Shown: positions 49,707 through 59,136 of the stretch, piece by piece
How the letters are laid out: the number at the start of each line of letters is the position of its first letter
Position numbering within the stretch: position 1 is the stretch's first letter
Origin: Flavobacterium panacagri
GTDB lineage: Bacteria > Bacteroidota > Bacteroidia > Flavobacteriales > Flavobacteriaceae
Length of the DNA: 64,000 bases
Direction: 5' to 3'
Assembly: GCF_030378165.1 (NCBI RefSeq)
Contig: NZ_CP119766.1
Location: 4,340,001-4,404,000, forward strand
Position numbers and translations under genes: made by a program
Notes under the pieces: model-generated
Seen by the model: only the letters and a program-made list of their open reading frames with translations
Databases searched by the model: none
Told to the model about the DNA's origin: nothing

Positions 49707-50469
49707 TTTCTTTTTATAAAAAAATTAATTCTATGCAGTAAAGATTTTTTTAATGTAATTCAGGGCTGAATCCCATTAAACGCAGAAGAGTTTCGCAAAA
49801 GTTATTGCATATCACTTTATTCTGCTTACACATTGTTTTTATCTTAATAAGTGTAATCGCAACACTTCAAATATAGTAAACTTTTTTAAATTATATAATT
49901 TCAATTAAAAAACACAAAAAAATATATTTTATAAAAAATTACAACAATTATATTACGATAAAATAAAAATTAATACCAAAAATAGAAGATTCTAATCTAT
50001 GAAGTTTTTTTCTCATTCCTAACTTTATAGTTTTTCTCTTTACTTCTATCGAAACAACTAAAAAACACTCTTTGAAGAGCATACTATAAAGCTTTTAAGA
50101 CTTAAATATAACAATAAGGTAAATATATTCCCAATAAGACTATTTTTAGCAGTAGAGCAGTCTCCTTCCCTTTTTCCTCTGCATTTAGATTTGTAATTTA
50201 ACATCTTATTTCATCGATAAAAAGCAAAAAACATCGATGTAATACATTATAAAATAAAAGAAAGCCTTAAAATCTTACATTAAAAATCAAATGACTTTTA
50301 CCTTAGAAAAACTGGAAAGCATCAGTTTAAAAATAAGTCCATAGAAAAAACGCCAGTCATTTTATAATTTCCGTATCATCATATTACTGTCTTTTCTTTT
50401 AATCACTCCTAAATCCAAAAAAGTCCAAAAACGGCACAATATTATTTATAAATTTTAAATCAGCTAAAC
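49707..50469. other. 763-base divergent intergenic region
   Basis: Very AT-rich. A CAAATATA box (minus TATATTTG, 49868-49875) could be the -7 element of the BNR_4 gene, giving a leader of about 155 bases, but the nearest -33 TTG is 26 bases away. Short inverted repeats CTTTATAGT/ACTATAAAG (50023-50031, 50083-50091) and CATCGAT/ATCGATG (50212-50218, 50233-50239) are present. I see no gene. Confidence 0.4.
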
Positions 50470-51297
50470 ATGAAAAAACTTTACTTATCCTCTCTTTTAT
50501 TCTCTACAATGCAGTCCTTGTTTTTACTGCACCCAATCGCAACTCACTGCGGTACTCTTCCCGTTGAAAGCAATAAAAAATTATTCATGAGTAAATATGA
50601 AGATACACAAGTTCAGAACAGACATCGTGTATGGCTAAATCTAACGAGCAAAGAAGGAATTTTTAAACAGCTTTTAATTGGATATACCGCAGGAGCCACC
50701 AATGGCTGGGATTATGCATATGATGCTGTTTCAATGGACGCTTATAAACCTGCAGATTTTTACAGCATCAATGAAGGAAAAAAACTGACTATTCAAGGAC
50801 GTGCACTACCTTTTGAGCTCTCAGACATTATTCAACTGGGATACCGTTCGGCAGTTACGGGCGATCTTACCATCTCCATTGATCATGCTGACGGCGATTT
50901 GACTAATCAGGCTATTTATCTTCTAGACAAACAGACTGGAAAAATGCACAACCTTAGAAACGGCGGTTATACATTCTCCACTGTGATAGGAATTTTTAAC
51001 AATCGTTTTGAAATCCGATATACTGAAGAAACCCAGAAATTAGGAACTCCAGAATTTACTTCTCTATCTCCTGAGCTTACAGTGGCTTCAAAAAATAAAA
51101 TCATCAGCTTGAAATCTCAAAACCAACAATTGAAGGAAGTATCCATTTTTGATATCACGGGAAAAATGCTTTATAGCAATCATCCAACAGGAACATCTGA
51201 TTTGGAAATCAATACAATTCAAGGCAGTGTACAAATCTTACTCGTCAAAACAATATTGGAGAATGGCAATACCATAACCAAAAAAGTGTTTTTCTAG
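50470..51297 (+). CDS. Small exported protein made of a T9SS type C sorting cassette
   Basis: 275-residue protein with a signal peptide (about 1-26) followed almost at once by a region that in other flavobacteria forms the C-terminus of large surface proteins: RHRVWLNLTSKEGIFKQLLIGY, ATNGWDYAYDAVSMDAY, FYSINEGKKLTIQGRALPF, ISIDHADGDLTNQAIYLLD and the closing LLVKTILENGNTITKKVFF. From memory this is the T9SS type C sorting region. No functional domain precedes it. It may be a deletion remnant of a larger adhesin or a small surface protein in its own right. It stands alone between two PULs and ends at a shared terminator (51421-51453). Confidence 0.75.
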   Translation: MKKLYLSSLLFSTMQSLFLLHPIATHCGTLPVESNKKLFMSKYEDTQVQNRHRVWLNLTSKEGIFKQLLIGYTAGATNGWDYAYDAVSMDAYKPADFYSINEGKKLTIQGRALPFELSDIIQLGYRSAVTGDLTISIDHADGDLTNQAIYLLDKQTGKMHNLRNGGYTFSTVIGIFNNRFEIRYTEETQKLGTPEFTSLSPELTVASKNKIISLKSQNQQLKEVSIFDITGKMLYSNHPTGTSDLEINTIQGSVQILLVKTILENGNTITKKVFF

Positions 51298-51420
51298 CCT
51301 TTTTTTAAATAAAAAAACTACGCTAGTACACAAGGAAGATATTGAAGAATATGGCAAAGCCTTACTGTTATACATACTAAAATTACCAGTAAAAATAGCA
51401 ACTAATTAATTGTATTTAAA

Positions 51421-51453
51421 AAATCCTCAATCAACAGGTTTGATTGAGGATTT
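51421..51453. terminator. Bidirectional terminator between convergent genes
   Basis: The 13-bp perfect stem AAATCCTCAATCA (51421-51433) pairs with TGATTGAGGATTT (51441-51453), with a 7-base loop, A-rich on the left and T-rich on the right. It lies 5 bases after the GH2 stop (51458) on the minus strand and closes the galactan PUL transcript as well as the T9SS-cassette gene. Confidence 0.92.
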
Positions 51454-51457
51454 TGTT

Positions 51458-53896
51458 TTATTTTATTGTTTTAATATTAATTCTTGCCTTTTCAAGATTA
51501 TCCCCTTTAACTTCAAGCTGCATAGTACCACTTTGTTTAGTTGATTTTACAAGTACAACCAGTTTACCGCTAAAAAGCTTCATTTTATTATCATGAAATA
51601 TTTCCAATGATGTAGCATCTCCGTTACAGGCTGCTCTATAAGTTCCAGCTCCGGTAACTTTAAACTCCAGTTCATTGACTGCTGTAGGACATGGAATGCC
51701 ATTTTTATCTACGACCGAAACTGTTACAAAAGAAATATCATCTCCATCAGCTTTGATCGTTTTGCGATCTGCTTCAAGCACAATTTTATAAGGATCTCCA
51801 GCCGTTTTAATTTCATTTTCTGCCACCACTTTTCCATTAGAATCAAATGCTACGACTTTTACCGTTCCTGGTTCGTATTTAACATCATTCCACATCAATC
51901 TATAACGGGTCTGTGGCGTTGAATTGTTCTTTTTCTGAACGCCCATACTTTTTCCATTTACAAAAAGCTCGGCGCTGTCGTAATTGGTGTAAACGAAAAC
52001 AGGAGTAACTTCGCTTTCTCTTCCTTTCCAGTTCCAATGTGGCAGAATATGAAGCGTTTTATCTTTTGTATTCCATCTGCTTCTGTAAAGATAAAAACGG
52101 TCTTTAGGAAGTCCCGCCAAATCTGAAATCCCAAAATATGAACTTCTTGACGGCCATTTTTCATCATAAGGTGTTGGCTCTCCTAAATAATCAAAACCTG
52201 TCCAGACAAATTCTCCAATAACCCACGGTTTGTCATCCTGAAGCACAAAATCTTCATCAGGGACATTGGACCAGCTGCAAGCTTCTAAATCATACGAAGA
52301 ACTTTGAAAATCATCATATTCTTTATTCTTTGCCTGCGCAACAGGAAACTTATAAATTCCTCTTGAACTCACTGTCGAAGCTGTTTCTGAACCTAAAATA
52401 AGTCCTTGCGGAAATGTTTTATATGCTTCTTCGTAAAGATGCACTCTATAATTTAATCCCGGAATATCGAGCAAAGCTCCAAAGCCAGATTCCATAGTTG
52501 CTTTTACCTGATCCATACCAACAGTAACGGGTCTTGTAGGATCTTCACGGTGAAAAATGTCCTGCAGCCATTTGGCACGTTTTACCCCTTCAGCGCCCCA
52601 TTGATCGGGAACCTCATTTCCAGAACTCCACATTACAATGCAAGGATGATTACGTGTAGCTCTCACTAAATTGACAATATCTTTTTCTGCATATTGGTCA
52701 AAAAAGCGATGATAACCGTTTTGTACTTTGGGTTTTGCCCATTCATCAAAACTTTCTGCCAGAAACATAAATCCCATTTCGTCAGCCAGTTCCAACTGCT
52801 CAAACGAAGGCATATTATGAGAACTTCTAATTGCGTTGCATCCCATATCTTTTAGAATCGTCAATTGTCTTCGAAGTGCGGCTTTATTTATAGCCGCACC
52901 AAGAGGCCCTAAATCGTGATGAAGACAAACCCCTTTAAATTTCATCACTTTACCATTAAGGCTGAATCCTTTATTAGCTTCATATTTAATAAATCGGATA
53001 CCGAATTTTATATTTTGCTCGTCTTTTAATGTTCCGTCTGCAGCATATAATTTGGTTACTGCAGTATACAAATAAGGTGTCTCAGGACTCCATAAATGAG
53101 GCTTGGCCACTTCAATTATTTGATGGAATTTTCCATCTTTTATTTCTGAAGCTTTTTGCGTTGCCACTACTTTATTAGCTGCATCTTTTATCTCTGTAAC
53201 CATTGACATAGTACTGCCATGAACTTCTGCTTTAATATCAACAACTGCATTATCGTCTTTCATTTCAGGCGTCGTAATAAAAGTCCCCCACTGTTCAAAA
53301 CTTTCTTCTTCTTTTATTACAATACTAACATTTCTGTAAAGTCCGGCACCAGGATACCATCTTGAAGAAAATGGCATATTAGTCAATTTAACAGCCAATA
53401 GATTTTCTGAACCTACTTTTAGATCTTTACTAATGTCAATATAAAAATAGCTGTAGCCATAACCCCATTCCCCTATCTTTTTTCCATTTAAGTAAACTTG
53501 AGGTTCACTCATTGCGCCTTCAAAAATAAGAAGTGCTTTTTTTCCTTTTTTAAACTGCGGAATAGAGAATGAATTACGGTACCAGCCCGTTCCAATATGT
53601 GGTAATGATCCTGTACGACCCGTTTTTTCTGTTGGAATTTTTTCGCCGTTTTGCTCAATTGCCGAAACCTGTTTGTCCCATTCTTTATCAAAAGGTCCAT
53701 AAATAGCCCAATCGTGCGGGACACTTACTTTTTCCCATTTAGAAGTATTGAAATTTACAGAAAAGGCATCTTCTTTTACATCTTTAGAAAAACGCCAGTT
53801 ATCTTTTAAAATAATTGTGGTAGATTGTGATATCATTTTTACAGATGAAAAAAACAGCAAACTGGAGAATAATATTGACCTGATAATTAATTTCAT
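51458..53896 (-). CDS. GH2 beta-galactosidase of the galactan PUL
   Basis: 812-residue exported enzyme (signal peptide about 1-22). GH2 plan: sugar-binding jelly roll (about 28-200), Ig-like domain (200-305), TIM barrel (about 305-600), then DUF4982-type and Ig-like C-terminal domains (about 615-812). Acid/base Glu428 in WSSGNEVPDQWG and nucleophile Glu562 in WVIGEFVWTGFDYLGE. It is shorter than LacZ and belongs to the other GH2 branch common in PULs. It is the last gene of the susC2 operon after two GH53 genes, the order I recall for Bacteroides BT4667-BT4671, so it most likely cleaves beta-1,4-galacto-oligosaccharides in the periplasm. Confidence 0.93.
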   Translation of the reverse strand: MKLIIRSILFSSLLFFSSVKMISQSTTIILKDNWRFSKDVKEDAFSVNFNTSKWEKVSVPHDWAIYGPFDKEWDKQVSAIEQNGEKIPTEKTGRTGSLPHIGTGWYRNSFSIPQFKKGKKALLIFEGAMSEPQVYLNGKKIGEWGYGYSYFYIDISKDLKVGSENLLAVKLTNMPFSSRWYPGAGLYRNVSIVIKEEESFEQWGTFITTPEMKDDNAVVDIKAEVHGSTMSMVTEIKDAANKVVATQKASEIKDGKFHQIIEVAKPHLWSPETPYLYTAVTKLYAADGTLKDEQNIKFGIRFIKYEANKGFSLNGKVMKFKGVCLHHDLGPLGAAINKAALRRQLTILKDMGCNAIRSSHNMPSFEQLELADEMGFMFLAESFDEWAKPKVQNGYHRFFDQYAEKDIVNLVRATRNHPCIVMWSSGNEVPDQWGAEGVKRAKWLQDIFHREDPTRPVTVGMDQVKATMESGFGALLDIPGLNYRVHLYEEAYKTFPQGLILGSETASTVSSRGIYKFPVAQAKNKEYDDFQSSSYDLEACSWSNVPDEDFVLQDDKPWVIGEFVWTGFDYLGEPTPYDEKWPSRSSYFGISDLAGLPKDRFYLYRSRWNTKDKTLHILPHWNWKGRESEVTPVFVYTNYDSAELFVNGKSMGVQKKNNSTPQTRYRLMWNDVKYEPGTVKVVAFDSNGKVVAENEIKTAGDPYKIVLEADRKTIKADGDDISFVTVSVVDKNGIPCPTAVNELEFKVTGAGTYRAACNGDATSLEIFHDNKMKLFSGKLVVLVKSTKQSGTMQLEVKGDNLEKARINIKTIK

Positions 53897-53956
53897 TTTC
53901 TTTTTTATTTTTTTATCATAAAGATATTAATACAACTCGTTGCGCATAATTATTTT

Positions 53957-54103
53957 AACACATAGAAATATAGTCCCGATAGCTATTGGAATGAACTCAA
54001 AAAAGGCGTTTCACTTGCATCAACAAACATAGCTATGTGTGAGAAACGAGTTTCTTTCTAATTTACTTTTCCAAGAACATAAAATCTATGTTTCTATGTG
54101 TTT
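53957..54103. repeat. 147-bp palindrome-ended intergenic repeat, copy 2
   Basis: Ends: AACACATAGAAATATAG (53957-53973) and CTATGTTTCTATGTGTTT (54086-54103), inverted. The interior aligns with the reverse complement of copy 1 (28735-28872), sharing AAAGGCxTTTCA, GCATCAA, CATAGCTA and GTTTCTTTCT blocks. It sits in the 292-base gap between GH53 and GH2 within the galactan operon, so it is transcribed as a stem-loop. Confidence 0.8.
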
Positions 54104-54188
54104 AATATTTTTTTCATTACACTCAACTGGTTAAGTTCATTTAGTTTTATGAAACTTAATTTCTGAATGGTAAATTTTAATTGTTTTT

Positions 54189-55220
54189 TTAATTCTTGAA
54201 AGCATCCAATGCAGGCGAAGGTTTTCCGTCAGGAAGCCAAGCATTAAGCTGATAACCGCTCCAGCTTTTTTCACCTTGCGGCTCCCAATAGATAACACCT
54301 AGACCTTTATTATTTGGTACACTTTTTACGGCTTTAATGGTGGCTTCGAGCATTTCTTTGGTATTTTGTACTGCTTCAAAATCGCCGCCAACTTCCACAA
54401 CCATAACTTCTTTTTTGTAACGCGAAGCCATATCTTTTAGATTATTTTCTAAATCTAAAATAGTGCTTTGATAATCGGTTTTGATCCAATATGGATAATA
54501 CGATAAACCAATTACGTCATATTTTACTTTGTTTTCAGTTGCTTTATCGAAAAACCATCTAAATTTTTCACTCTTATTTCCTTCATCCAAATGAACAATT
54601 ACTTTAATTTTTGGATCAATCGCTTTTGTGGCTTCATATCCTTTATCAAGTAATTGTGCCAATTGCTTAAAATTATCTGTACTGCCTTCCGGCCAAAGCA
54701 TACCGCCTGGAATTTCATTTCCTACCTGAACCCATTCTGGAGTTACTCCGGCTTTTTTCAACAGTTTTAAAACGTCATAAGTATGCTGATACACATCGGT
54801 TAACAATTCTGGAAAAGAATGTTTCGCCCACGCTGCCGGTTTGTTTTGTTTGCCCGGATCTGCCCACGAATCACTGTAATGGAAATTGATCATAATACGC
54901 ACTCCCATTTTTTGTGCACGAACCGCCATCACAACGGTTTCTTCGGGACTACAATGTCCGCTGGCTTTATCATCATTCGGATTTACCCAAACGCGCAATC
55001 TGATGGTATTGATACCACGGTCTTTTAATAATTGCAGACAGTCTTTTTGAGAACCGTCTGCATCATAGAATTTATAGCCCGTTGCTTCCATCTGCGGTAA
55101 CCAGCCTATATCTGCTCCTTTAGAAAAGGAATTCTTTTCGCTAATCATTTTTGGTTTACACGAAGTAAAGGCAATACCAATTAGCATTAAAAAAGAGATC
55201 GTTTTTAGCGTTTTTTTCAT
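54189..55220 (-). CDS. GH53 endo-beta-1,4-galactanase, probably periplasmic lipoprotein
   Basis: 343-residue TIM-barrel galactanase cutting beta-1,4-galactan. Acid/base is Glu169 in VQVGNEIPGGMLWPEG and nucleophile Glu276 in VVEVGGDF; the opening GADIGWLPQMEATGYKFYD and the RLRVWVNP block are family hallmarks. Lipobox FTSC (Cys near 20) is followed by basic KPKM rather than acidic residues, which suggests it stays in the periplasm, unlike its neighbour. It starts only 3 bases after the stop of the other GH53 gene. Confidence 0.93.
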   Translation of the reverse strand: MKKTLKTISFLMLIGIAFTSCKPKMISEKNSFSKGADIGWLPQMEATGYKFYDADGSQKDCLQLLKDRGINTIRLRVWVNPNDDKASGHCSPEETVVMAVRAQKMGVRIMINFHYSDSWADPGKQNKPAAWAKHSFPELLTDVYQHTYDVLKLLKKAGVTPEWVQVGNEIPGGMLWPEGSTDNFKQLAQLLDKGYEATKAIDPKIKVIVHLDEGNKSEKFRWFFDKATENKVKYDVIGLSYYPYWIKTDYQSTILDLENNLKDMASRYKKEVMVVEVGGDFEAVQNTKEMLEATIKAVKSVPNNKGLGVIYWEPQGEKSWSGYQLNAWLPDGKPSPALDAFKN

Positions 55221-55223
55221 GAT

Positions 55224-56321
55224 TTAGTCTTTACTGAAAGCTTGCATTACGGATAAGGCATTGTTATCAAAACTATATAAAGCTTGATTTTCGAATGTAG
55301 AACCAGTTGTTGATTGTGGCCCTTTAAAAGCAACCCATTCACCTCCCCAATAGGCAAAACCTTGTCCATACTGCGATGTTTTTACTATGTTTTTTATATC
55401 CATAACAAAAGTTCTTTGTCCAGCAGGAGTTGCAGGATATCCAGGTACCAGCTGATCACTTGTTCCTACGATATTATTAGTCTGGTCATTGTGTAATAAG
55501 GTAAAAGGATAAGCAGTTTCTGCAATCAAGACTTTTTTACTGAATTTCTTTCCTAAAGCATCAATAGTATTTTTTACTTCATTTAAATCCTTACCGTGCC
55601 AAACAGGATAATAAGATAATCCGATATAGTCATAATCAATACTTTTCATTTTAGTAAAAAACCAATCTGTACCGCCTCCGCTAACACCAGCATAATGAAT
55701 CATTATTTTGGTGTTGGGTGCTTTGCTGCGAACTACTGCACTTGCTGCACTCAATATTTCAATACATTGTTTTTCGTTACTGATTAAGTTTCCTTGCGGC
55801 CATAATAACCCGCTGTTGATTTCATTTCCAATCTGAATAATATCTGGGTTGATTTCTGAAATTATTGTTGACGTGTAAGAAGTAACAGCCGATTTCAAAT
55901 CAGCAAAATTTAGATTTTTCCATTCTTCTGGAGTGGTTTGAACTCCTGGATCTGCCCAATCATCAGAATAATGAACCGTAAGCCATACTCTTAAACCCGC
56001 TTGTCTTGCTTTTTGAGCCAATTGTTTTACTTCACTTAAACCTGAGCGTCCATTTACAGGTTTTTTCCATAAACGAATTCGGACAGTATTACAACCTGCA
56101 TTTCTTAGCGTTGTAAACATTCCTTCGGCTTTTCCATTGCTATAGAATTTAGTTCCCAGAGATTCCATTTGCGGAAGAAAAGAAACATCTGAAGCTCTGA
56201 TAAAAGTATCACTTACATCTGGCGGATTAACCGGTTCTGTGTCTGCATTATCATTACTTGAGCACGAAAATTGAATTGCAGTTATAGCAATTACCCCAAG
56301 AATCTTTATATATTTTTTCAT
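55224..56321 (-). CDS. GH53 endo-beta-1,4-galactanase, probably surface lipoprotein
   Basis: 365-residue GH53 enzyme. Acid/base Glu167 in IQIGNEINSGLLWPQG and nucleophile Glu268 in VLIAETAYPF, with RASDVSFLPQMESLGTKFY and RIRLWKKP family motifs. Lipobox FSC (Cys near 20) is followed by SSNDNADTE, an acidic-leaning stretch resembling the lipoprotein export signal of surface proteins. It would make the first cuts in galactan outside the cell, before SusCD import. Only about half of the residues appear shared with the adjacent GH53, so the duplication is old. Confidence 0.93.
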   Translation of the reverse strand: MKKYIKILGVIAITAIQFSCSSNDNADTEPVNPPDVSDTFIRASDVSFLPQMESLGTKFYSNGKAEGMFTTLRNAGCNTVRIRLWKKPVNGRSGLSEVKQLAQKARQAGLRVWLTVHYSDDWADPGVQTTPEEWKNLNFADLKSAVTSYTSTIISEINPDIIQIGNEINSGLLWPQGNLISNEKQCIEILSAASAVVRSKAPNTKIMIHYAGVSGGGTDWFFTKMKSIDYDYIGLSYYPVWHGKDLNEVKNTIDALGKKFSKKVLIAETAYPFTLLHNDQTNNIVGTSDQLVPGYPATPAGQRTFVMDIKNIVKTSQYGQGFAYWGGEWVAFKGPQSTTGSTFENQALYSFDNNALSVMQAFSKD

Positions 56322-56380
56322 GATAGAAGTTATAAGTAGTGAAATTTTGAATTTAAAATAAGCTCTTTTACTGTAAAGAT

Positions 56381-56404
56381 GAAGCCTCAGCTTATTGAGG
56401 CTTC
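56381..56404. other. Hairpin between susE and the first GH53 gene
   Basis: The 9-bp stem GAAGCCTCA (56381-56389) pairs with TGAGGCTTC (56396-56404), with a 6-base loop, starting 18 bases after the susE stop. The minus-strand sequence after it lacks a T-run, so partial attenuation or 3'-end protection of the transport-gene mRNA is more likely than full termination. Confidence 0.65.
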
Positions 56405-56422
56405 TCTTATTTTTTGATTCAG

Positions 56423-57490
56423 TTATGGCGTTGGTATAAACATATAACGACCATCTAAGTCATTAAACCAGATTTCGTATTTCCCTGCCTCGACAAGTAT
56501 ATCTCCACCATTATCTCCCCAACTTACGGTCCAGCTGTTATCAGCTCTGAATTTCATTTTTCCTGCTTTTAAGGTTTGGGTAACTTTCCAGATATGACCG
56601 TCAAATGCCGATTTTACTAAAGGAACATCTTGAGCCCAACCTGTATCATCACCTGTTAATACAGATCCAGTCATACTAATAGTTGCATACGTTGTCATTG
56701 GTCCTGTATAAGGTGTAATTTTGTATGTTAAATCTTCAAGATTAAGTTCAAAACTATAATAACCTGAAGCTGTCGTTGGGAAAACACTTGGGTCAGTATC
56801 TGCTTCTGTTGCTCTGTATTGTACTTTAGCACCATTTGTTCCATAAGCTGGTGCCCAGAATCCAATTTGTTCTATTAATTTAAAACCATCTTTATTAAAG
56901 TAACCTGTATAATAATGTTTTGCATTTTCTTTTGGATCTCTATAAATCGGCATATTATTGCTCGTTACACTCCAACCTGCAGCAGTACCAGGTCCCACTA
57001 AAAACAAATCTTTTTTAGGCAATTCTCCTCTGTAAGGAGTTACATTGATTGTAATTGGCGTAGAAAGTTTTGGTTCTGAAAGTGTAGTTCCAACAGTAGA
57101 TTTAATTCTAACATCAATTGTACCTTGCTCATCAGGAACCAATCCAAGTTCCAGCGCTTTTGCATTAAGTTCTGCGACTGTGATAGAAGCGTGTGTAGAA
57201 GTTGAAGAGGTAATATCTACCGGTGCTGCAAACTCCGTATTACTTGCTGCAAACTGTACCGTATAAGTAATAATTGTAGGTGTTCCGTAACTTACTTTTT
57301 CCCAAGTAAAGGTAATAGCAGTATTATTTGGAGTTGCTTTATTTAGAATTGTAGAAGAACCGCCTTCCGGAGTTATGATAGCAAAAGCAGCTTCCTGAGG
57401 CTCTAAAATCATTAAATTTTCTTCGTTTTCACAAGACCAAAATCCTGTAAGTACAACAACAGCTATAAAAATTTTATATATAAGTTTCAT
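56423..57490 (-). CDS. SusE-like surface glycan-binding lipoprotein
   Basis: 355-residue lipoprotein (lipobox FWSC, Cys near 20, then acidic ENEENL suited to surface export). The N-terminal SusE domain is Ig/Fn3-like (about 25-150, TFTWEKVSYGTPTIITYTVQF). Two C-terminal beta-sandwich units follow (about 160-260 and 265-355), each starting with a LFLVGPG/SMTGSVL strand and containing exposed Trp (GWSVTSN, GWAQDV, SWTVSWGD) likely to stack on sugar. It follows susD by 28 bases, the canonical susC-susD-susE order, and should hold galactan at the cell surface. Confidence 0.88.
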   Translation of the reverse strand: MKLIYKIFIAVVVLTGFWSCENEENLMILEPQEAAFAIITPEGGSSTILNKATPNNTAITFTWEKVSYGTPTIITYTVQFAASNTEFAAPVDITSSTSTHASITVAELNAKALELGLVPDEQGTIDVRIKSTVGTTLSEPKLSTPITINVTPYRGELPKKDLFLVGPGTAAGWSVTSNNMPIYRDPKENAKHYYTGYFNKDGFKLIEQIGFWAPAYGTNGAKVQYRATEADTDPSVFPTTASGYYSFELNLEDLTYKITPYTGPMTTYATISMTGSVLTGDDTGWAQDVPLVKSAFDGHIWKVTQTLKAGKMKFRADNSWTVSWGDNGGDILVEAGKYEIWFNDLDGRYMFIPTP

Positions 57491-57518
57491 TTTGTATATC
57501 GTTTAAGTTAAAAAAGTT

Positions 57519-59126
57519 TTAGTAACCTGTGTTTTGAGTTAAATTTCTATTGGCTCCCAACGAACCTTCTGGAATAGGAAAAACACTCATATAAGAAGGG
57601 ATAGCAATTCCTTTAGAGGAATTTCCTTTCCATGCCCAATTGTAAGAACCACCAGTATATTTTCCAAAACGAATTAAATCTTGTCTTCTGTGCGCTTCCC
57701 AATGCAATTCTCGAGCTCTTTCATCAATAAGAAAATCAAGCGTCAACTCACTTAAAGTAATATTTCCAACTGTTGAATTATTATTAGCTCTTTGTCTTAA
57801 AGCATTCACATAATTTAATGCTTGAGTAGTTGTTCCGTTTCCACCTCTCAAAGTAGCTTCAGCATACATTAAATACACATCGGCCAATCTGAATAATGGA
57901 AAATCGGTATCCGCATAAGTAGAACTGATTCCGTTAACTCCAGTAGACGTTTTATTGGAAAACTTTGATAAAATGTAACCTTGTGTTTTTACGCCAATAT
58001 CATCAATATCAATCGATCTTTGTTTTGCTGGATCACCTTGCACACCTTTTCCGATTGTGTTTCTAGTATCCTGGCTAAATTTAACACCATCAAATTTTTG
58101 AGCAAACTCTTTTCTGATTCTCAGCGCTCCTGTCCAGCCTCCAATTCCAAAATCGGCACCATTGTTTTCCCAAGCGCCAATTTGTCCATTTGTCAATACA
58201 GTTGTTGCTCCCCAGTTTTGTGAAACTGCTCCGTCTGACTGGATTCCGAATATGATTTCTTCAGAAGTATTATTATCAGCTTTGAAATTGTCTAAATATT
58301 TCGGTTTCAAAGTATAACCACCAGCAATGATATCGTTACACATTGCAACACAGTCATTAAAACGATTTTCTTGAATATATACTTGAGCATTCAAATACAT
58401 TTTAGCCAAAATCATGCGCGCCATAGATTGGTCTACTCTTCCGTATTCATTTGTTCTTGCTGCTTTTAAATCTGGTAAAACCGTTTTTAATTCAGTTTCG
58501 ACATATTCAAACAATTGTTTTCTGTTTACCTCAGGCCCCGTAAAATTTACAGGATCATTTTCAGTATACATTGGCGCTTTCCCAAATAAATCCATCATAG
58601 TATAATAAGCATACGCTCTTAAAACACGAACCTCTTGACGGTAAAGTGCTATATCAGCCACTGTTGTCGCATTTGTAATACCTCTTGAACTTAATTTTTC
58701 TGGAGTACTCTGGCGTAAAAACTCATTTGCATAAGCCACAGAAACCATAGTTCTACTAAACATTCCTAAAATTACAGGATTTGCAGGTGTCCAAATGTTA
58801 CGTTGTAATTCTGCCGTTCCACCATCATTTTCATAACTCCAAACCAATTCATCTGTAGTTAATTCCTGCATGTATAATAAACATCTTGTAAACTGGCTCG
58901 TTCCCGCATCTACACCTTCAAGCGAAGAGTTGTCAGGCCCCAAAACACCTGTTAAAGTTAAATTTCCATATACTCCTGCGAATGCTTTTTTGTATCCGTC
59001 AGGCGTAGAAAATAATACATCAGAAGAAAGAACATCGTCATCTTTTGAGACAACATTTAAATCATCTGTACAGGACTGAAACATCAGAGTCAATGCAGCT
59101 ATTGTTATTACTATATATTTTTTCAT
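57519..59126 (-). CDS. SusD/RagB-family lipoprotein (PUL 2, galactan)
   Basis: 535-residue surface lipoprotein read from the ATG at 59126 (MKKYIVITIAALTLMFQSC, a clean lipoprotein signal). A reading from 59159 would overlap the end of susC2 and disrupt the signal. Lipobox MFQSC is followed by acidic TDDLN. SusD hallmarks: YRQEVRVLRAYAYYTMMDLFGKAPM, DVYLMYAEATLRGGNG and DERARELHWEAHRRQDLIRFGKY, ending in the typical PIPEGSLGANRNLTQN. It partners the adjacent SusC, 10 bases upstream. Confidence 0.95.
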   Translation of the reverse strand: MKKYIVITIAALTLMFQSCTDDLNVVSKDDDVLSSDVLFSTPDGYKKAFAGVYGNLTLTGVLGPDNSSLEGVDAGTSQFTRCLLYMQELTTDELVWSYENDGGTAELQRNIWTPANPVILGMFSRTMVSVAYANEFLRQSTPEKLSSRGITNATTVADIALYRQEVRVLRAYAYYTMMDLFGKAPMYTENDPVNFTGPEVNRKQLFEYVETELKTVLPDLKAARTNEYGRVDQSMARMILAKMYLNAQVYIQENRFNDCVAMCNDIIAGGYTLKPKYLDNFKADNNTSEEIIFGIQSDGAVSQNWGATTVLTNGQIGAWENNGADFGIGGWTGALRIRKEFAQKFDGVKFSQDTRNTIGKGVQGDPAKQRSIDIDDIGVKTQGYILSKFSNKTSTGVNGISSTYADTDFPLFRLADVYLMYAEATLRGGNGTTTQALNYVNALRQRANNNSTVGNITLSELTLDFLIDERARELHWEAHRRQDLIRFGKYTGGSYNWAWKGNSSKGIAIPSYMSVFPIPEGSLGANRNLTQNTGY

Positions 59127-59136
59127 GTTTGCTGTA

